The notes under the pieces: generated by a model
Told to the model about the DNA's origin: nothing
Seen by the model: the letters and a program-made list of their open reading frames with translations, nothing else
The model's database searches: none
Position numbers and translations under genes: made by a program
Source of the DNA: Fibrobacteraceae bacterium
Lineage (GTDB): Bacteria > Fibrobacterota > Fibrobacteria > Fibrobacterales > Fibrobacteraceae
Assembly: GCA_017631885.1 (NCBI GenBank)
Contig: JAGBSH010000029.1
Coordinates: 1 to 64,000 of the forward strand
DNA length: 64,000 bases
Direction of reading: 5' to 3'
Part shown: positions 9,383-18,310 of the stretch, piece by piece
Layout of the letters: each line of letters begins with the position of its first letter
Position numbering within the stretch: position 1 is the first letter of the stretch

Positions 9383-10230
9383 TACACTCCTCTTGTCACA
9401 GGGAATAGCTGGATATTAACTTGAATAATATCATCAGCTTCTCCTTCTTCTGCCGAGAAATCTAGCAATTCTTTGCGCATCAATTGTATATGTTTTTTCA
9501 AAGCAGGGAAATCTGAACGCTTTACAGGGAATGTTAATGCAGAAATATCCCTAATTTCTGGGGGTAATGAAGAAATTGCCTCTGCTGCTAACTTAAAACC
9601 AGCATAATGGTAATATTTTACCATTAAATCTTGAACTTCGTCATCTGTTGTGAGTAAAGGTTCTAAACGACGATAACCTTTAGCCGTTTTAACGATTAAC
9701 CCTAATTCTTGAAGTAATTTCAAAGATTCTGCAACTTGAGATGGCGAGAGGTTACCCATTAAGTGTCTTGAAATCCATTCTGGAGCTGGGTTGAAATTTT
9801 TCAAAGAAATCATTTCAAGAATCATGGAATGATACCATTCTTTGAAAATACGGAACTGAGCTTCATCTAAACGGCGTAAACGAGAACGAGGACTTGCTTT
9901 TAAAAGCAATGTATAAAAAGTCTGTTTTTCTTTTTCCGTTTTGGCTTGATTAAAAAACACCAGATTTTCAAAATAAACTGCTCTATGCCCTTCTAAGCCA
10001 AGGCCTGTTATTAATTTTGTTACTGTACTTTTTGTCAGATTCCGCTTACCATCAATGGCTAATTTTAAGTGCGCATGGCTAGAAAGCCCGGCTTTCTGTG
10101 AAAAATACCGTAAACTGAAAGCACTAGATGTACTTTTCTTATAATCGTAATAATCCCGTAAAAATAACCGGTAATTGGTATATTGCAAAACATCTGGTTC
10201 TGCTTCTAATTTCGTCACTTTCTCACTCAT
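9382..10230 (-). CDS. TIGR02147-family protein (Fibrobacter-type regulator)
   Basis: A 282-aa protein that I recognise as the TIGR02147 family, a group characteristic of Fibrobacter genomes. Typical blocks are YRLFLRDYYDYKK near the N-terminus, an HTH-like FSLRYFSQKAGLSSHAHLKL, the TKLITGLGL segment and the C-terminal FPVTRG. Residues 30-80 look like a helix-turn-helix, so a DNA-binding regulatory role is likely but inferred. There is no signal peptide. It is coupled to the lipoprotein gene downstream, which it may control or sense through. Confidence 0.82.
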   Translation of the reverse strand: MSEKVTKLEAEPDVLQYTNYRLFLRDYYDYKKSTSSAFSLRYFSQKAGLSSHAHLKLAIDGKRNLTKSTVTKLITGLGLEGHRAVYFENLVFFNQAKTEKEKQTFYTLLLKASPRSRLRRLDEAQFRIFKEWYHSMILEMISLKNFNPAPEWISRHLMGNLSPSQVAESLKLLQELGLIVKTAKGYRRLEPLLTTDDEVQDLMVKYYHYAGFKLAAEAISSLPPEIRDISALTFPVKRSDFPALKKHIQLMRKELLDFSAEEGEADDIIQVNIQLFPVTRGV

Positions 10231-10308
10231 GCTTATAAAATAGAAGGTTTTTGAACTTCATGGAATGGGAAAAAAGAAACTCTCGTTTACCAAAGAAACC
10301 AAACACCA

Positions 10309-10884
10309 TTATTTTTCTTTTTTATTCAAGTATTTTTCTTGAAAATCGCTAAAAATCAAAGAATAATGGTAAAAATCTTCAAAAGTCCCGTTTACTTTTG
10401 CATATTCTCGTGCAAGACCTTCTTGAACAAAAAAAGCCTTTTCTAATACAGAAATGCTCTTTTTATTAGAAATTGCCACTTCAGCTTCAATCCGATTCAG
10501 CTTAAGTTCAGAAAAGAGAAATTGCAAAAAAGAAGGTAGAACTTCTGCTAAAACTCCTTTTTGACGCGCCATTTGGGAAAGCCAAAACCCAATTGCAGCA
10601 CTTTCGCGTTCTTCAGAAACCCAATAAAGATAAAGAGTTCCTAAAAGTTTATTATCGCTATCAAATACCCCAAACAAGCCGCCGTTCCTTAATTCTGCCT
10701 GTAAAAGATAAGATGAAATATGGTGTTTTAATTGCTCTTTCGTTTTTAAATTTTGATAAACCGGAAAATAATACCATTCAGAATCATCTATCGATTCTTG
10801 TATCGCATTTTGTAAAAATATGGCATCGGCGTGTTCTAATGAACGCCATGTAAAACGATTCGTTTTTCCAAGAAATGAGCGCAT
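10309..10884 (-). CDS. GNAT-family N-acetyltransferase (RimJ/RimL-like)
   Basis: A 191-aa acetyltransferase of the RimJ/RimL type. It has the family's N-terminal TWRSLEHADAIFL segment, a central beta-sheet core (GVFDSDNKLLGTLYLYWV and SAAIGFWLSQ), the acetyl-CoA-binding region around RQKGVLAEVLP, then LNRIEAEVAISNKKSISVLEKAFF. This last block corresponds to the N-x-S-x-x-x-x-E-K-x-G-F block of the group. The substrate could be a protein N-terminus, an amine or an antibiotic; the sequence does not say. It is a single-gene unit, divergent from rarA. Confidence 0.8.
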   Translation of the reverse strand: MRSFLGKTNRFTWRSLEHADAIFLQNAIQESIDDSEWYYFPVYQNLKTKEQLKHHISSYLLQAELRNGGLFGVFDSDNKLLGTLYLYWVSEERESAAIGFWLSQMARQKGVLAEVLPSFLQFLFSELKLNRIEAEVAISNKKSISVLEKAFFVQEGLAREYAKVNGTFEDFYHYSLIFSDFQEKYLNKKEK

Positions 10885-10980
10885 ATATTAATATTAGAAA
10901 AGTGTTTTGAAATTTAAATTTCACTATTCAAGAGTATTCTTTGATTTTACGAAAAGAATCTTTGTTTTTATCTTTATATT

Positions 10981-12282
10981 ATGCCATTAAATGAAATTCC
11001 TTTAGCCGAACGTTTGCGCCCAACAACTCTTGACGAGTTTATGGGACAAAATAAAATTTTAGGGGCTGGGAGTCTTTTAAGAAGAAGTCTTGAAACAGAT
11101 TCTATCCCAAGTATGATTTTTTGGGGGCCACCAGGGTGTGGGAAAACCAGCCTTGCTAATGTTATAAAGAATCAAAGCTCAAAGAAATTCGTTTCTCTTT
11201 CTGCTGTGTCAAGTGGTGTGAAAGATGTGAAAACCGTTCTTGCAGAAGCAAAAGAACCTAATTTACTTAACCCTCATGGGACAATTCTCTTTATTGATGA
11301 AATTCACCGTTTTAATAAAAGCCAACAAGATGCGCTACTTGGTGCAGTAGAAGACGGAACAGTTACATTAATTGGAGCAACTACAGAAAACCCTGGTTTT
11401 GAAGTAAACAGTGCTTTGCTTTCTCGCTGCCAACTTATTTTATTTGCACCACTTCAAGAAGATGAATTAGAAAAATTACTTTTTAATGCTTTACATAATG
11501 ACCCGCGCGGGCTTTGCCGTAAAGATGTTGAACTGACAAAAGAAGTGGCAAAAAAACTTATTGCATTAGCTGATGGCGATGCTAGATTTTTACTGAATCA
11601 ATTAGAATGGATTGTTGCAAGTCTTGGTGATAAAAAAGTTATTGATGAAACTTTTTTAGAAGAAGCTCAATACAAAAAACCTTTGCGCTACGATAAATCT
11701 GGCGAAGAACATTATAACCTTATTTCTGCTTTACATAAATCAGTCCGTGGGAGCGACCCTGATGCCGCTCTTTATTGGTTGCACCGCATGTTAAAAGCAG
11801 GAGAAGACCCACGTTTTATTTTACGCCGTTTGATTCGAATGGCTATGGAAGATATTGGCCTTGCTGACCCCATAGCTCTTTTATTAGCAACATCTGCCAG
11901 AGAAGCTTTTGATTTTCTTGGTGTTCCAGAAGGTTTAATTGCTTTAGATGAAATAACCGTTTACCTTTCTCTTGCACCTAAAAGTAATAGCCTTGAAATT
12001 GCCGGAATGCAAGCCGATTCTCTTATCGAAAGAACAGGAACTTTACCTGTCCCAAGAGCTTTTAGAAATTCTGTGACACAAGTTGGTAGAGCTTTACGTT
12101 ATGGTGAAAATTATAAATACGATCACGATAGCCCTGGAGCATATTCTGGCCAAGATCATTTTCCGATACAATTAAAAGGAACAGAACTTTACCAACCTAC
12201 TTTATACGGGAAAGAAAAAGCACTTGCAGAGCGACTCCAACAATTAAAAGCCCGAAAAGCTGAAATTGAAAAAGGTCATTAA
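10981..12282 (+). CDS. rarA: replication-associated recombination protein RarA (MgsA)
   Basis: A 433-aa AAA+ ATPase of the RarA/MgsA/WRNIP1 family, which acts at stalled replication forks. It opens with PLAERLRPTTLDEFMGQ, followed by Walker A WGPPGCGKTS (about 48), Walker B FIDEIHRF (about 105), sensor-1 GATTENP and the C-terminal tetramerisation domain with SALHKSVRGSDPDAALYWLHRML. The length is normal. It is monocistronic and ends just before a strong terminator. Confidence 0.95.
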   Translation: MPLNEIPLAERLRPTTLDEFMGQNKILGAGSLLRRSLETDSIPSMIFWGPPGCGKTSLANVIKNQSSKKFVSLSAVSSGVKDVKTVLAEAKEPNLLNPHGTILFIDEIHRFNKSQQDALLGAVEDGTVTLIGATTENPGFEVNSALLSRCQLILFAPLQEDELEKLLFNALHNDPRGLCRKDVELTKEVAKKLIALADGDARFLLNQLEWIVASLGDKKVIDETFLEEAQYKKPLRYDKSGEEHYNLISALHKSVRGSDPDAALYWLHRMLKAGEDPRFILRRLIRMAMEDIGLADPIALLLATSAREAFDFLGVPEGLIALDEITVYLSLAPKSNSLEIAGMQADSLIERTGTLPVPRAFRNSVTQVGRALRYGENYKYDHDSPGAYSGQDHFPIQLKGTELYQPTLYGKEKALAERLQQLKARKAEIEKGH

Positions 12283-12287
12283 ATACT

Positions 12288-12315
12288 AAAAGCCTCGAAA
12301 TACTTCGAGGCTTTT
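12288..12315. terminator. bidirectional rho-independent terminator
   Basis: A perfect 12-bp inverted repeat (AAAAGCCTCGAA / TTCGAGGCTTTT, 4-base loop) sits between the stop of rarA on the plus strand and the 3' end of the minus-strand tRNA-Leu gene. T-runs are present on both sides, so it can end both transcripts. Confidence 0.9.
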
Positions 12316-12316
12316 A

Positions 12317-12400
12317 TGCGGATGAGAGGACTTGAACCTCCACGACCTTGCGGGCACTAGAATCTGAATCTAGCGTGTCTACCAATTCCACCACATCCGC
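12317..12400 (-). tRNA. tRNA-Leu (anticodon CAG)
   Basis: On the minus strand the sequence folds as a class II tRNA. The acceptor stem is GCGGATG/CATCCGC with discriminator A. The anticodon stem CTAGA/TCTAG encloses loop TTCAGAT (anticodon CAG, reading CUG). A long variable arm follows, and the T-arm carries GGTTCAAGTCC. The D-loop has GGTAGACA. The 3' CCA is not encoded. Confidence 0.95.
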
Positions 12401-12470
12401 TAGCAAGAATTTAGACTCAAATTTCTAAAAAAAAACTCTCTTTGTCAAGGGGATTTTCAGAAAGAGCGAT

Positions 12471-13166
12471 TCAAAAGATTTCTTGAATAAATTCAAAAAT
12501 CCAACCAGAGCGATTAGTCTGCCAGTAAGCCCAATCATGTTCTCCGAGAGAATCTTCCTTAAGAACGCAACGAATTTTTGGTATTTCACAAAAAGCCCTA
12601 TTCCAAGAAAATGTAATACTGCTAGGATAAAGTCTATCTTTAGCGCCTTGTAAAAAATACCAATGACCTTCTTTTAATTTTGAATAATTTTCAAAATCGG
12701 AAGGTTCTCCTAAAAACTTTAAAAAGCCACTTACAAGCAATCTACTTTTGACAACCCGCTTGCCTAACGCGGAATAAGTAAAAACCCCAAGAGCTCCATC
12801 AGAAACGCCTGCTAGAAAAAGCGTATCTATATTTTTCTTAAATACTTTTTCTAAAGAATCCAATACGTTATCAATTCTTGGAACAGCATCAGGAGAAACC
12901 CAATGATTATTTAAACACGCCGAAGGACTGATTACTGTTACTTTCTTTTTTGTTAATTCGAAAAAATCTTTGCCAGCAATTAAACCTTTATCACAACGAT
13001 TACTAGACATACCACCGTGAAACCAAACTAATACTGCTGCTTTTTCTGAAGGGCTTTTAAAAACACCTGTTGGCAAAGCTACGTCTTCTGCTTTTAAAAG
13101 CGTAGTCAAAAGAAAAAGGAAAAAGAAAACCTTTTTAAAAATCATTACGTTCAAATTTTTCGCCAT
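12471..13166 (-). CDS. exported alpha/beta-hydrolase-fold protein
   Basis: About 231 aa with an N-terminal signal peptide (IFKKVFFFLFLLTTLLKA). The body is an alpha/beta hydrolase: oxyanion-side motif WFHGGMSS, a nucleophile elbow GVSDGA, an Asp in QGAKDRLYP and a late His in LGEHDWAYW. This is the full Ser-Asp-His set in order. An esterase or peptidase activity is therefore plausible; the substrate is unknown. Two ATGs are possible, 13166 (overlapping the upstream gene by 16 bases) or 13145 (6 bases after its stop), and neither has a clear Shine-Dalgarno. Last gene of a three-gene minus-strand cassette. Confidence 0.68.
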   Translation of the reverse strand: MAKNLNVMIFKKVFFFLFLLTTLLKAEDVALPTGVFKSPSEKAAVLVWFHGGMSSNRCDKGLIAGKDFFELTKKKVTVISPSACLNNHWVSPDAVPRIDNVLDSLEKVFKKNIDTLFLAGVSDGALGVFTYSALGKRVVKSRLLVSGFLKFLGEPSDFENYSKLKEGHWYFLQGAKDRLYPSSITFSWNRAFCEIPKIRCVLKEDSLGEHDWAYWQTNRSGWIFEFIQEIF

Positions 13167-13708
13167 GTCATTTTACGAATAAGCGAAACAAAAAAAGCTA
13201 TGGCTACACCAAAAAAAGCGAAACACCAAAAAGCAGAAAACAATACTTGCCGAATATGATAAGCGTATAAAGTGTCTGCTGATAATTTTCCATACGACGA
13301 AGAAATTTCAGAGACAACCCATTCATTTTCAGAAATTCTATAACCATGAATTTCTGAATGTGTTACCCCAAAAGAGCCATCAGGCTTTAATGTCATCGGA
13401 AACCAATACGATAAACTAGCTAAATCTTCTTCGGCTAAATAAAGGTAAAAAGAGGCAGAATCGTCACCATGAAGATTAAAACGAATGCGGTGTCTAGAAT
13501 CTACAAAAGGAAGAAGGCCACCAATACGCCATTCTTTTTCAGTCATAAAACTTGGCGTTCCAAAAAAAACATATTCATCTTCTGTTTGCAAAAAACTCGA
13601 AAACAATGGCTTAACTTGAGCAAACAAAGTAACAGAAACAAAAATACCTATGCCCAAAATAAATAATTGTAAAACATAAGGTATTTTTTTTGGTTTATTA
13701 AAAATCAT
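13151..13708 (-). CDS. unrecognised two-TM envelope protein
   Basis: A 185-aa protein that I cannot assign. It has a membrane segment near each end (about 12-32, LQLFILGIGIFVSVTLFA, and about 150-175, FSAFWCFAFFGVAIAFFV). Between them lies a roughly 115-residue domain, probably periplasmic, with beta-strand character. Basic residues follow the second segment. Its start overlaps the stop of the upstream gene (4 bases, ATGA-type), and it overlaps the downstream hydrolase gene. All three products look membrane-bound or exported, which suggests a joint envelope function. Confidence 0.7.
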   Translation of the reverse strand: MIFNKPKKIPYVLQLFILGIGIFVSVTLFAQVKPLFSSFLQTEDEYVFFGTPSFMTEKEWRIGGLLPFVDSRHRIRFNLHGDDSASFYLYLAEEDLASLSYWFPMTLKPDGSFGVTHSEIHGYRISENEWVVSEISSSYGKLSADTLYAYHIRQVLFSAFWCFAFFGVAIAFFVSLIRKMTWRKI

Positions 13709-14493
13709 CTTTTAACCCGGACATAAAGCAACAATGTGCTAAGCAACATAACTAAAGAGAAAAGATAGAATATTAAAGAAAGTATTGCCCGACGTTCTTG
13801 CATAACCAATTCTCTTGCTTTAAATGACAAAATTAAATCTTCTGCAAAAAGAGAAGCTCTGCTATAATCTAAACGATGCCATAACCTTGCCACTTCTCTA
13901 TTCGTTTTTAATAATTGTTCTAATTCTGCATACAAATCTTCAGAAAGCTCTACCCCTTCTGGTAAAGAAGGCAATTCTCCCACCTTGGCACTATCTAAAA
14001 CATTAAAAATTTCAGCTTTATTAGATAAAGGTGAGTGCCAAAGTTTTTCTATAAAAGCATCACATTCATTAAGCCATTGCCTACGTTCTTTCAAGTATCG
14101 GCGTGTAATTGAAATTTTATTTAAAACTTCTCTATCAAAAGCATCTACCTGAGAGTATTCCGGCATCCAATCGCCTGCGGCACGAAATGTTTCAATAGAA
14201 GTCGAAACAGAAACTGCTATTTCACGCAAACTCATAATACCAGCTTCTATAGCCAAAGAGTCCGCACCTTTATTGTAACGAATTCTATCCATACCTAAAT
14301 GCAACCGAGCATCTAAATATTTGTATTCAGAAAGCGTTTCTATGTAACGAGCATAAACTTCGCCATTTCGGTCTTGAGAGAAATAAAAAAGAATAGTCAA
14401 AGCAAATGTTGTCAAAAGAACAATGACAATCAATGGTGCCCGGATAGACTGACGCCATAACGAAGAAGATTCTTGTTTTACTTTTTTACTCAC
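13705..14493 (-). CDS. unrecognised two-TM protein with coiled-coil periplasmic domain
   Basis: A 262-aa protein with a GTG start. A membrane segment at about 20-40 (APLIVIVLLTTFALTILFYF) and another at about 238-258 (SLIFYLFSLVMLLSTLLLYV) flank a long helical region rich in Glu, Arg and Leu. This topology resembles sensory periplasmic four-helix domains, but no kinase or methyl-accepting domain is attached. First gene of the cassette that continues with 13151-13708 and the exported hydrolase. It is divergent from the MORN_2 lipoprotein with only 33 bases between, so the two promoters must be very close. Confidence 0.65.
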   Translation of the reverse strand: MSKKVKQESSSLWRQSIRAPLIVIVLLTTFALTILFYFSQDRNGEVYARYIETLSEYKYLDARLHLGMDRIRYNKGADSLAIEAGIMSLREIAVSVSTSIETFRAAGDWMPEYSQVDAFDREVLNKISITRRYLKERRQWLNECDAFIEKLWHSPLSNKAEIFNVLDSAKVGELPSLPEGVELSEDLYAELEQLLKTNREVARLWHRLDYSRASLFAEDLILSFKARELVMQERRAILSLIFYLFSLVMLLSTLLLYVRVKR

Positions 14494-14526
14494 ACTTAGA
14501 AAATACTTTTTTCTACCTTATCCCGT

Positions 14527-15708
14527 ATGCCTAGAAATCTTTTTTTATTCTTTTCTTTTGCCTTTTTTTGCGGATGTTTTGAAAAACCTGTTGAAAAAGT
14601 AACAGATTACCACCCAAACGGGGTAAAAAAGACCTCTTTTTGGACTAAGCAAGACGGTTCGATTAGAAAACAAGCTACATGGTATAATAATGGAATTCAG
14701 GAATACGAAATTCCCTACAAAAAAAATAAACCTCATGGAGAATTCACTCGTTGGGATAGTCACGGAAACATTATCGCTAAAGGGACTTACAGCAATGGTC
14801 TTTTAAATGGAGAACTAACAACATTCTTTATTGATAGACGAATCAATTCTTTATCTTACTACAAACACGGAAAAAAAACAGACTCTTGGGTTGAATTTTA
14901 TTTTTCAGGTTCAAAACGCTTTGAAAAGTATTACCAAAATGATTCTGCTACCGGAGTCTGGAAATTTTATCATGCAAATGGGAAATTACAAGAAGAAACT
15001 TCTTGCTTTGAATATGCTGAAAATGGTTATAAAAAAATGTTTGCAGAAAACGGCAAAATGCTTGAAGAATACACTTGTTCTTTTGGCAAAAAACATGGAA
15101 CTTCTAAACAATACTACCCTGGCGGGAACTTAAAAATCAAAGAACATTATCAAAAAAATATTCTACATGGAAACCGCTTTATCTATTTTGCTAATGGAAC
15201 TTTACACAAAGCAGAAAATTGGAAAAATGGCGCTCGTCACGGACTCTGGACAATTCTTTCACCAAAAGGTGATACTCTTTTGAATACTTCTTTTGAAAAC
15301 GGTTCAGGGAAAATACAGGGCTTTGTTCTTTTTGAAAATACCTGGACAAAAACTAGTGACACTTTATTCAATGACAATAAAATTGACAGTCTTTTAACGT
15401 GGGTTGATCTTGATAAAAAAATCCTTCACGAAGAAACTTGGAGTATGGACACTCTGATTTCTCAAAAGCTCTATTACCTTGAACCCCAAAAACAATTAGC
15501 TTCTGAAGGTTCCTTTTCTAAAGGTCTTCCGCATGGAACCTGGCTCAATTATTACCCAAACGGGCAAATAAAAGACAGCCTGAATTATAAAGAAGGCGAA
15601 CGCTTTGGTCACCAAAAAAGATTTGATGAAAAGGGAAATCTCATTTTACACACAGAAGAAGCAGGCAAATATAGCCCAGTACTCTTTCATACAAGCCAAG
15701 AACGATAA
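14527..15708 (+). CDS. MORN_2-repeat lipoprotein
   Basis: A 393-aa lipoprotein (lipobox FFCGC after a very hydrophobic leader) made mostly of about twelve MORN_2-type repeats of 22-24 residues. The repeats carry patterns such as YHPNGVKK, NGLLNGELTTFF, NGKLQEET and YPNGQIKDSLNYKEGERFG. Annotation pipelines often label similar proteins YwqK-family antitoxin, but the export signal argues against a cytoplasmic antitoxin. A structural or binding role at the outer membrane is more likely. It precedes pheS by 20 bases. Confidence 0.78.
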   Translation: MPRNLFLFFSFAFFCGCFEKPVEKVTDYHPNGVKKTSFWTKQDGSIRKQATWYNNGIQEYEIPYKKNKPHGEFTRWDSHGNIIAKGTYSNGLLNGELTTFFIDRRINSLSYYKHGKKTDSWVEFYFSGSKRFEKYYQNDSATGVWKFYHANGKLQEETSCFEYAENGYKKMFAENGKMLEEYTCSFGKKHGTSKQYYPGGNLKIKEHYQKNILHGNRFIYFANGTLHKAENWKNGARHGLWTILSPKGDTLLNTSFENGSGKIQGFVLFENTWTKTSDTLFNDNKIDSLLTWVDLDKKILHEETWSMDTLISQKLYYLEPQKQLASEGSFSKGLPHGTWLNYYPNGQIKDSLNYKEGERFGHQKRFDEKGNLILHTEEAGKYSPVLFHTSQER

Positions 15709-15728
15709 ACTTTTCTAAAATTACCTCT

Positions 15729-16751
15729 ATGAGTGAAAATATAAACAGTTTAAAATCTACCTTTGAAAATGAACTTTCTTTAGTTGATTTAACCAACAAA
15801 GAAGCCGTTGACAATTTACGCGTAAAGTATCTTGGCAAAAAAGGCCTTGTTACCGATTTACTAAAACAAATGGGAACACTCCCAGCAGAAGAACGCCCTG
15901 CTTATGGTAAATTGGTAAACGAACTCAAAGCATTTGTTGCTGAAAAAATTGAACAAGCTATTACAACAGCACAAGAAGCCGAACTCAACAAAAAACTTTC
16001 TGAAGGTTATGTCGACGTCTCTTTACCAGGAAACGGCATTCCAGTCGGAAGCACCCACCCACTTTATGACATTCGTGAAGAAATCATCGACTTCTTTGCA
16101 CAAATGGGTTTTGAAGTTGATTTCGGTCGCGACATTGAAACGGACTGGTACAACTTTGAAGCTTTGAACACACCTCCTGATCACCCAAGCCGTGACATGC
16201 AAGACACTTTTTATATGGACGAAGGTGTTGTTCTCCGCTCTCACACATCTGGCACACAAATCCACTACATGGAAACCCATAAGCCACCTTTCCGCATGAT
16301 AGCACCAGGTCACGTTTTCCGCGTGGATAACGATGCCACACACGCCCCGATGTTCCAACAATGTGAAGGACTTGTCGTAGACGAAAACATTTCATTTGCT
16401 CATTTGAAAGGCGTATTACAACTTTTCATGAAAAAATTATTTGGCGAAAATGTCAAAACAAGATTCAGACCAAGCTTTTTCCCATTCACTGAACCATCGG
16501 CAGAAATGGACGTTTCTTGCGTATTCTGCGGAGGCAATGGTTGCAGACGCTGTAAAGGAACGGGCTGGATGGAAATTGGCGGTTGCGGTTCTGTAGACCC
16601 GAACGTATTTAAAAACTGCGGCATTGATTCTGAAAAATACACCGGCTTTGCCTTTGGTTTTGGACTTGACCGCATTGCTATGCTAAGACACTCCATTCCA
16701 GAAATTTCTTTGTTAACTTCTAACGACCAACGATTCTTAGAACAATTCTAA
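15729..16751 (+). CDS. pheS: phenylalanine--tRNA ligase alpha subunit
   Basis: A 340-aa alpha subunit of class II PheRS. It has an N-terminal coiled coil (about 1-90), motif 2 (RSHTSGTQIHYMETHKPPFRM), FTEPSAEMDV, and motif 3 in GFAFGFGLDRIAMLRHSIPEI. A Cys cluster CVFCGGNGCRRCKGTGW near 260-276 looks like a small zinc site, as in some bacterial PheS lineages. pheT, which usually follows, is not adjacent; an M16 peptidase gene comes next after a terminator. No clear Shine-Dalgarno precedes the ATG. Confidence 0.96.
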   Translation: MSENINSLKSTFENELSLVDLTNKEAVDNLRVKYLGKKGLVTDLLKQMGTLPAEERPAYGKLVNELKAFVAEKIEQAITTAQEAELNKKLSEGYVDVSLPGNGIPVGSTHPLYDIREEIIDFFAQMGFEVDFGRDIETDWYNFEALNTPPDHPSRDMQDTFYMDEGVVLRSHTSGTQIHYMETHKPPFRMIAPGHVFRVDNDATHAPMFQQCEGLVVDENISFAHLKGVLQLFMKKLFGENVKTRFRPSFFPFTEPSAEMDVSCVFCGGNGCRRCKGTGWMEIGGCGSVDPNVFKNCGIDSEKYTGFAFGFGLDRIAMLRHSIPEISLLTSNDQRFLEQF

Positions 16752-16778
16752 CAAGAAATCTACTTTTTATTAAAGGTG

Positions 16779-16807
16779 AAAAAAGATTCCCACTGGGAAT
16801 CTTTTTT
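16779..16807 (+). terminator. rho-independent terminator after pheS
   Basis: A 13-bp inverted repeat (AAAAAAGATTCCC / GGGAATCTTTTTT, loop ACT) with a run of six T at its 3' side lies 27 bases after the pheS stop. Confidence 0.92.
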
Positions 16808-16855
16808 CGTCGACAAAGCTTTTTCTTACAAGCAATAAATTCTATCTTAAGAAAC

Positions 16856-18307
16856 ATGAGATTATTCGCTTTACTTTTCTGTTCTCTTGTAGCATTTTCA
16901 TTTGCTATCAATCTACCAGTTCATAAAGAAGTTTTAGAAAATGGTTTAACCGTTTTAATACACCCAAACAAACAAGCTCCAACAGTAAGTTGCAGACTTT
17001 TTTATGTCACAGGTTCAGTTCATGAAGTTCCTGGAAAATCTGGGCTTGCTCACTTACTAGAACACGAATTATTCAAAGGAACAAAAAAAGTCGGTATCAC
17101 TGACAGCGTAGCTGATGCTCGTTTTATGCAAACGCAAGATTCATTACAAAATTTAATTCGTAACGCTAAAGAAAAAAACGACACGATTTCTTTTAAAAAA
17201 TTTTCTATTGAACACGATTCAGTTTTAAACGAACACAGAAAAATTTTTATTAAAGACGAACTCTGGGGTGCTTACCAAGCTGCCGGCGGCACTGGGCTCA
17301 ACGCTTTTACAAGTGATTTAATGACAGCTTACATTGTCACTCTCCCTAAAAACAAAGTTGAATTATTTTTATGGTTAGAATCTGACCGTATGCAAAATGC
17401 TGTTTTAAGAGAATTTTATGCAGAAAGAAATGTAGTTCGAGAAGAACGCCGCATGCGTTATGATGACAGACCAACGGGCCGTTATTACGAAACTTTCAAC
17501 GCCACTCTTTATGAAGCATTTCCTTATCGCGTTCCAACAATTGGTTGGCCTTCTGACATTGAAAATTTAACTAGAGAACAAGCCGAAGAACATTATAAGC
17601 GCTATTACAAACCGCGAAATGCCATTTTAGTTCTTGCTGGAGATGTTGAAGTCCCTTACATTATGGGAAAAATTAAAGAATATTTTGGGACCATTCCTTC
17701 AGGAGAAGCGTTTCCACCACTTACCATTCGCGACCCAGAACCTGCCGGAGAAAAACGATTTATTGTAAAAAGAAAAGATGCTCCTAACTTAATGACCATT
17801 GCTTTTAAAACTCCAGAAGTAGGTCACCCTCGTTTATTTGCTCTTGACATTGCAGAAGGCGTTTTAAATGGTCGTTCTGGGAGACTTTACAAACGTTTAG
17901 TTGAAGAAGAAAAATTAGCTGTAAGTGTCAGAGCAGCAAACAGCCCTAATAAATACGTCTCTGAATTCAGTATATCGGTTCAGTTACGCCCAGATGCTTC
18001 TTTAGAAAAAGCGGAAAAAATTATTTGGGAAGAATTAGAACGCCTTAAAAACGAACCTGTCAGTTTAAGAGAATTTCAAAAAGTCAAAAACAATTCTTAC
18101 GCTTCTATTGTCCGCAGTTTAAGAGATATGGAAAATGTAGCCACGATGCTTGCTTGGTATGAAATTTTTGGCGATTACAAGATTTTCCTTTCCTGGGCAG
18201 AAAAACTAGATTCTGTTTCTGTTGAAAATGTGCAAGAAGCAGCCAAAGAAACATTTAAAAAAGAACTTTCTGTCAATGGCATTTTACTTGGGACACAAGG
18301 AGAATAA
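16856..18307 (+). CDS. M16 family zinc peptidase, exported (catalytic)
   Basis: A 483-aa secreted peptidase with signal peptide MRLFALLFCSLVAFSFA. It carries the inverted zinc motif HxxEH in HLLEHELFKGT (about 64). The third ligand Glu is in the ERNVVREERRMRYDDRP block about 130 residues later. The second, C-terminal M16 half follows (VLNGRSGRLYKRLVEE). The family degrades peptides in an open chamber made of paired domains. It is followed 3 bases later by an M16-like gene without the zinc motif, as in known M16B heterodimers. Confidence 0.92.
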   Translation: MRLFALLFCSLVAFSFAINLPVHKEVLENGLTVLIHPNKQAPTVSCRLFYVTGSVHEVPGKSGLAHLLEHELFKGTKKVGITDSVADARFMQTQDSLQNLIRNAKEKNDTISFKKFSIEHDSVLNEHRKIFIKDELWGAYQAAGGTGLNAFTSDLMTAYIVTLPKNKVELFLWLESDRMQNAVLREFYAERNVVREERRMRYDDRPTGRYYETFNATLYEAFPYRVPTIGWPSDIENLTREQAEEHYKRYYKPRNAILVLAGDVEVPYIMGKIKEYFGTIPSGEAFPPLTIRDPEPAGEKRFIVKRKDAPNLMTIAFKTPEVGHPRLFALDIAEGVLNGRSGRLYKRLVEEEKLAVSVRAANSPNKYVSEFSISVQLRPDASLEKAEKIIWEELERLKNEPVSLREFQKVKNNSYASIVRSLRDMENVATMLAWYEIFGDYKIFLSWAEKLDSVSVENVQEAAKETFKKELSVNGILLGTQGE

Positions 18308-18310
18308 TGT

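Noticed and set aside
14527-15708. YwqK-type antitoxin for the MORN_2 lipoprotein
   Set aside because: A lipoprotein signal indicates an exported protein. The repeats alone do not show antitoxin function, and no toxin gene adjoins it.
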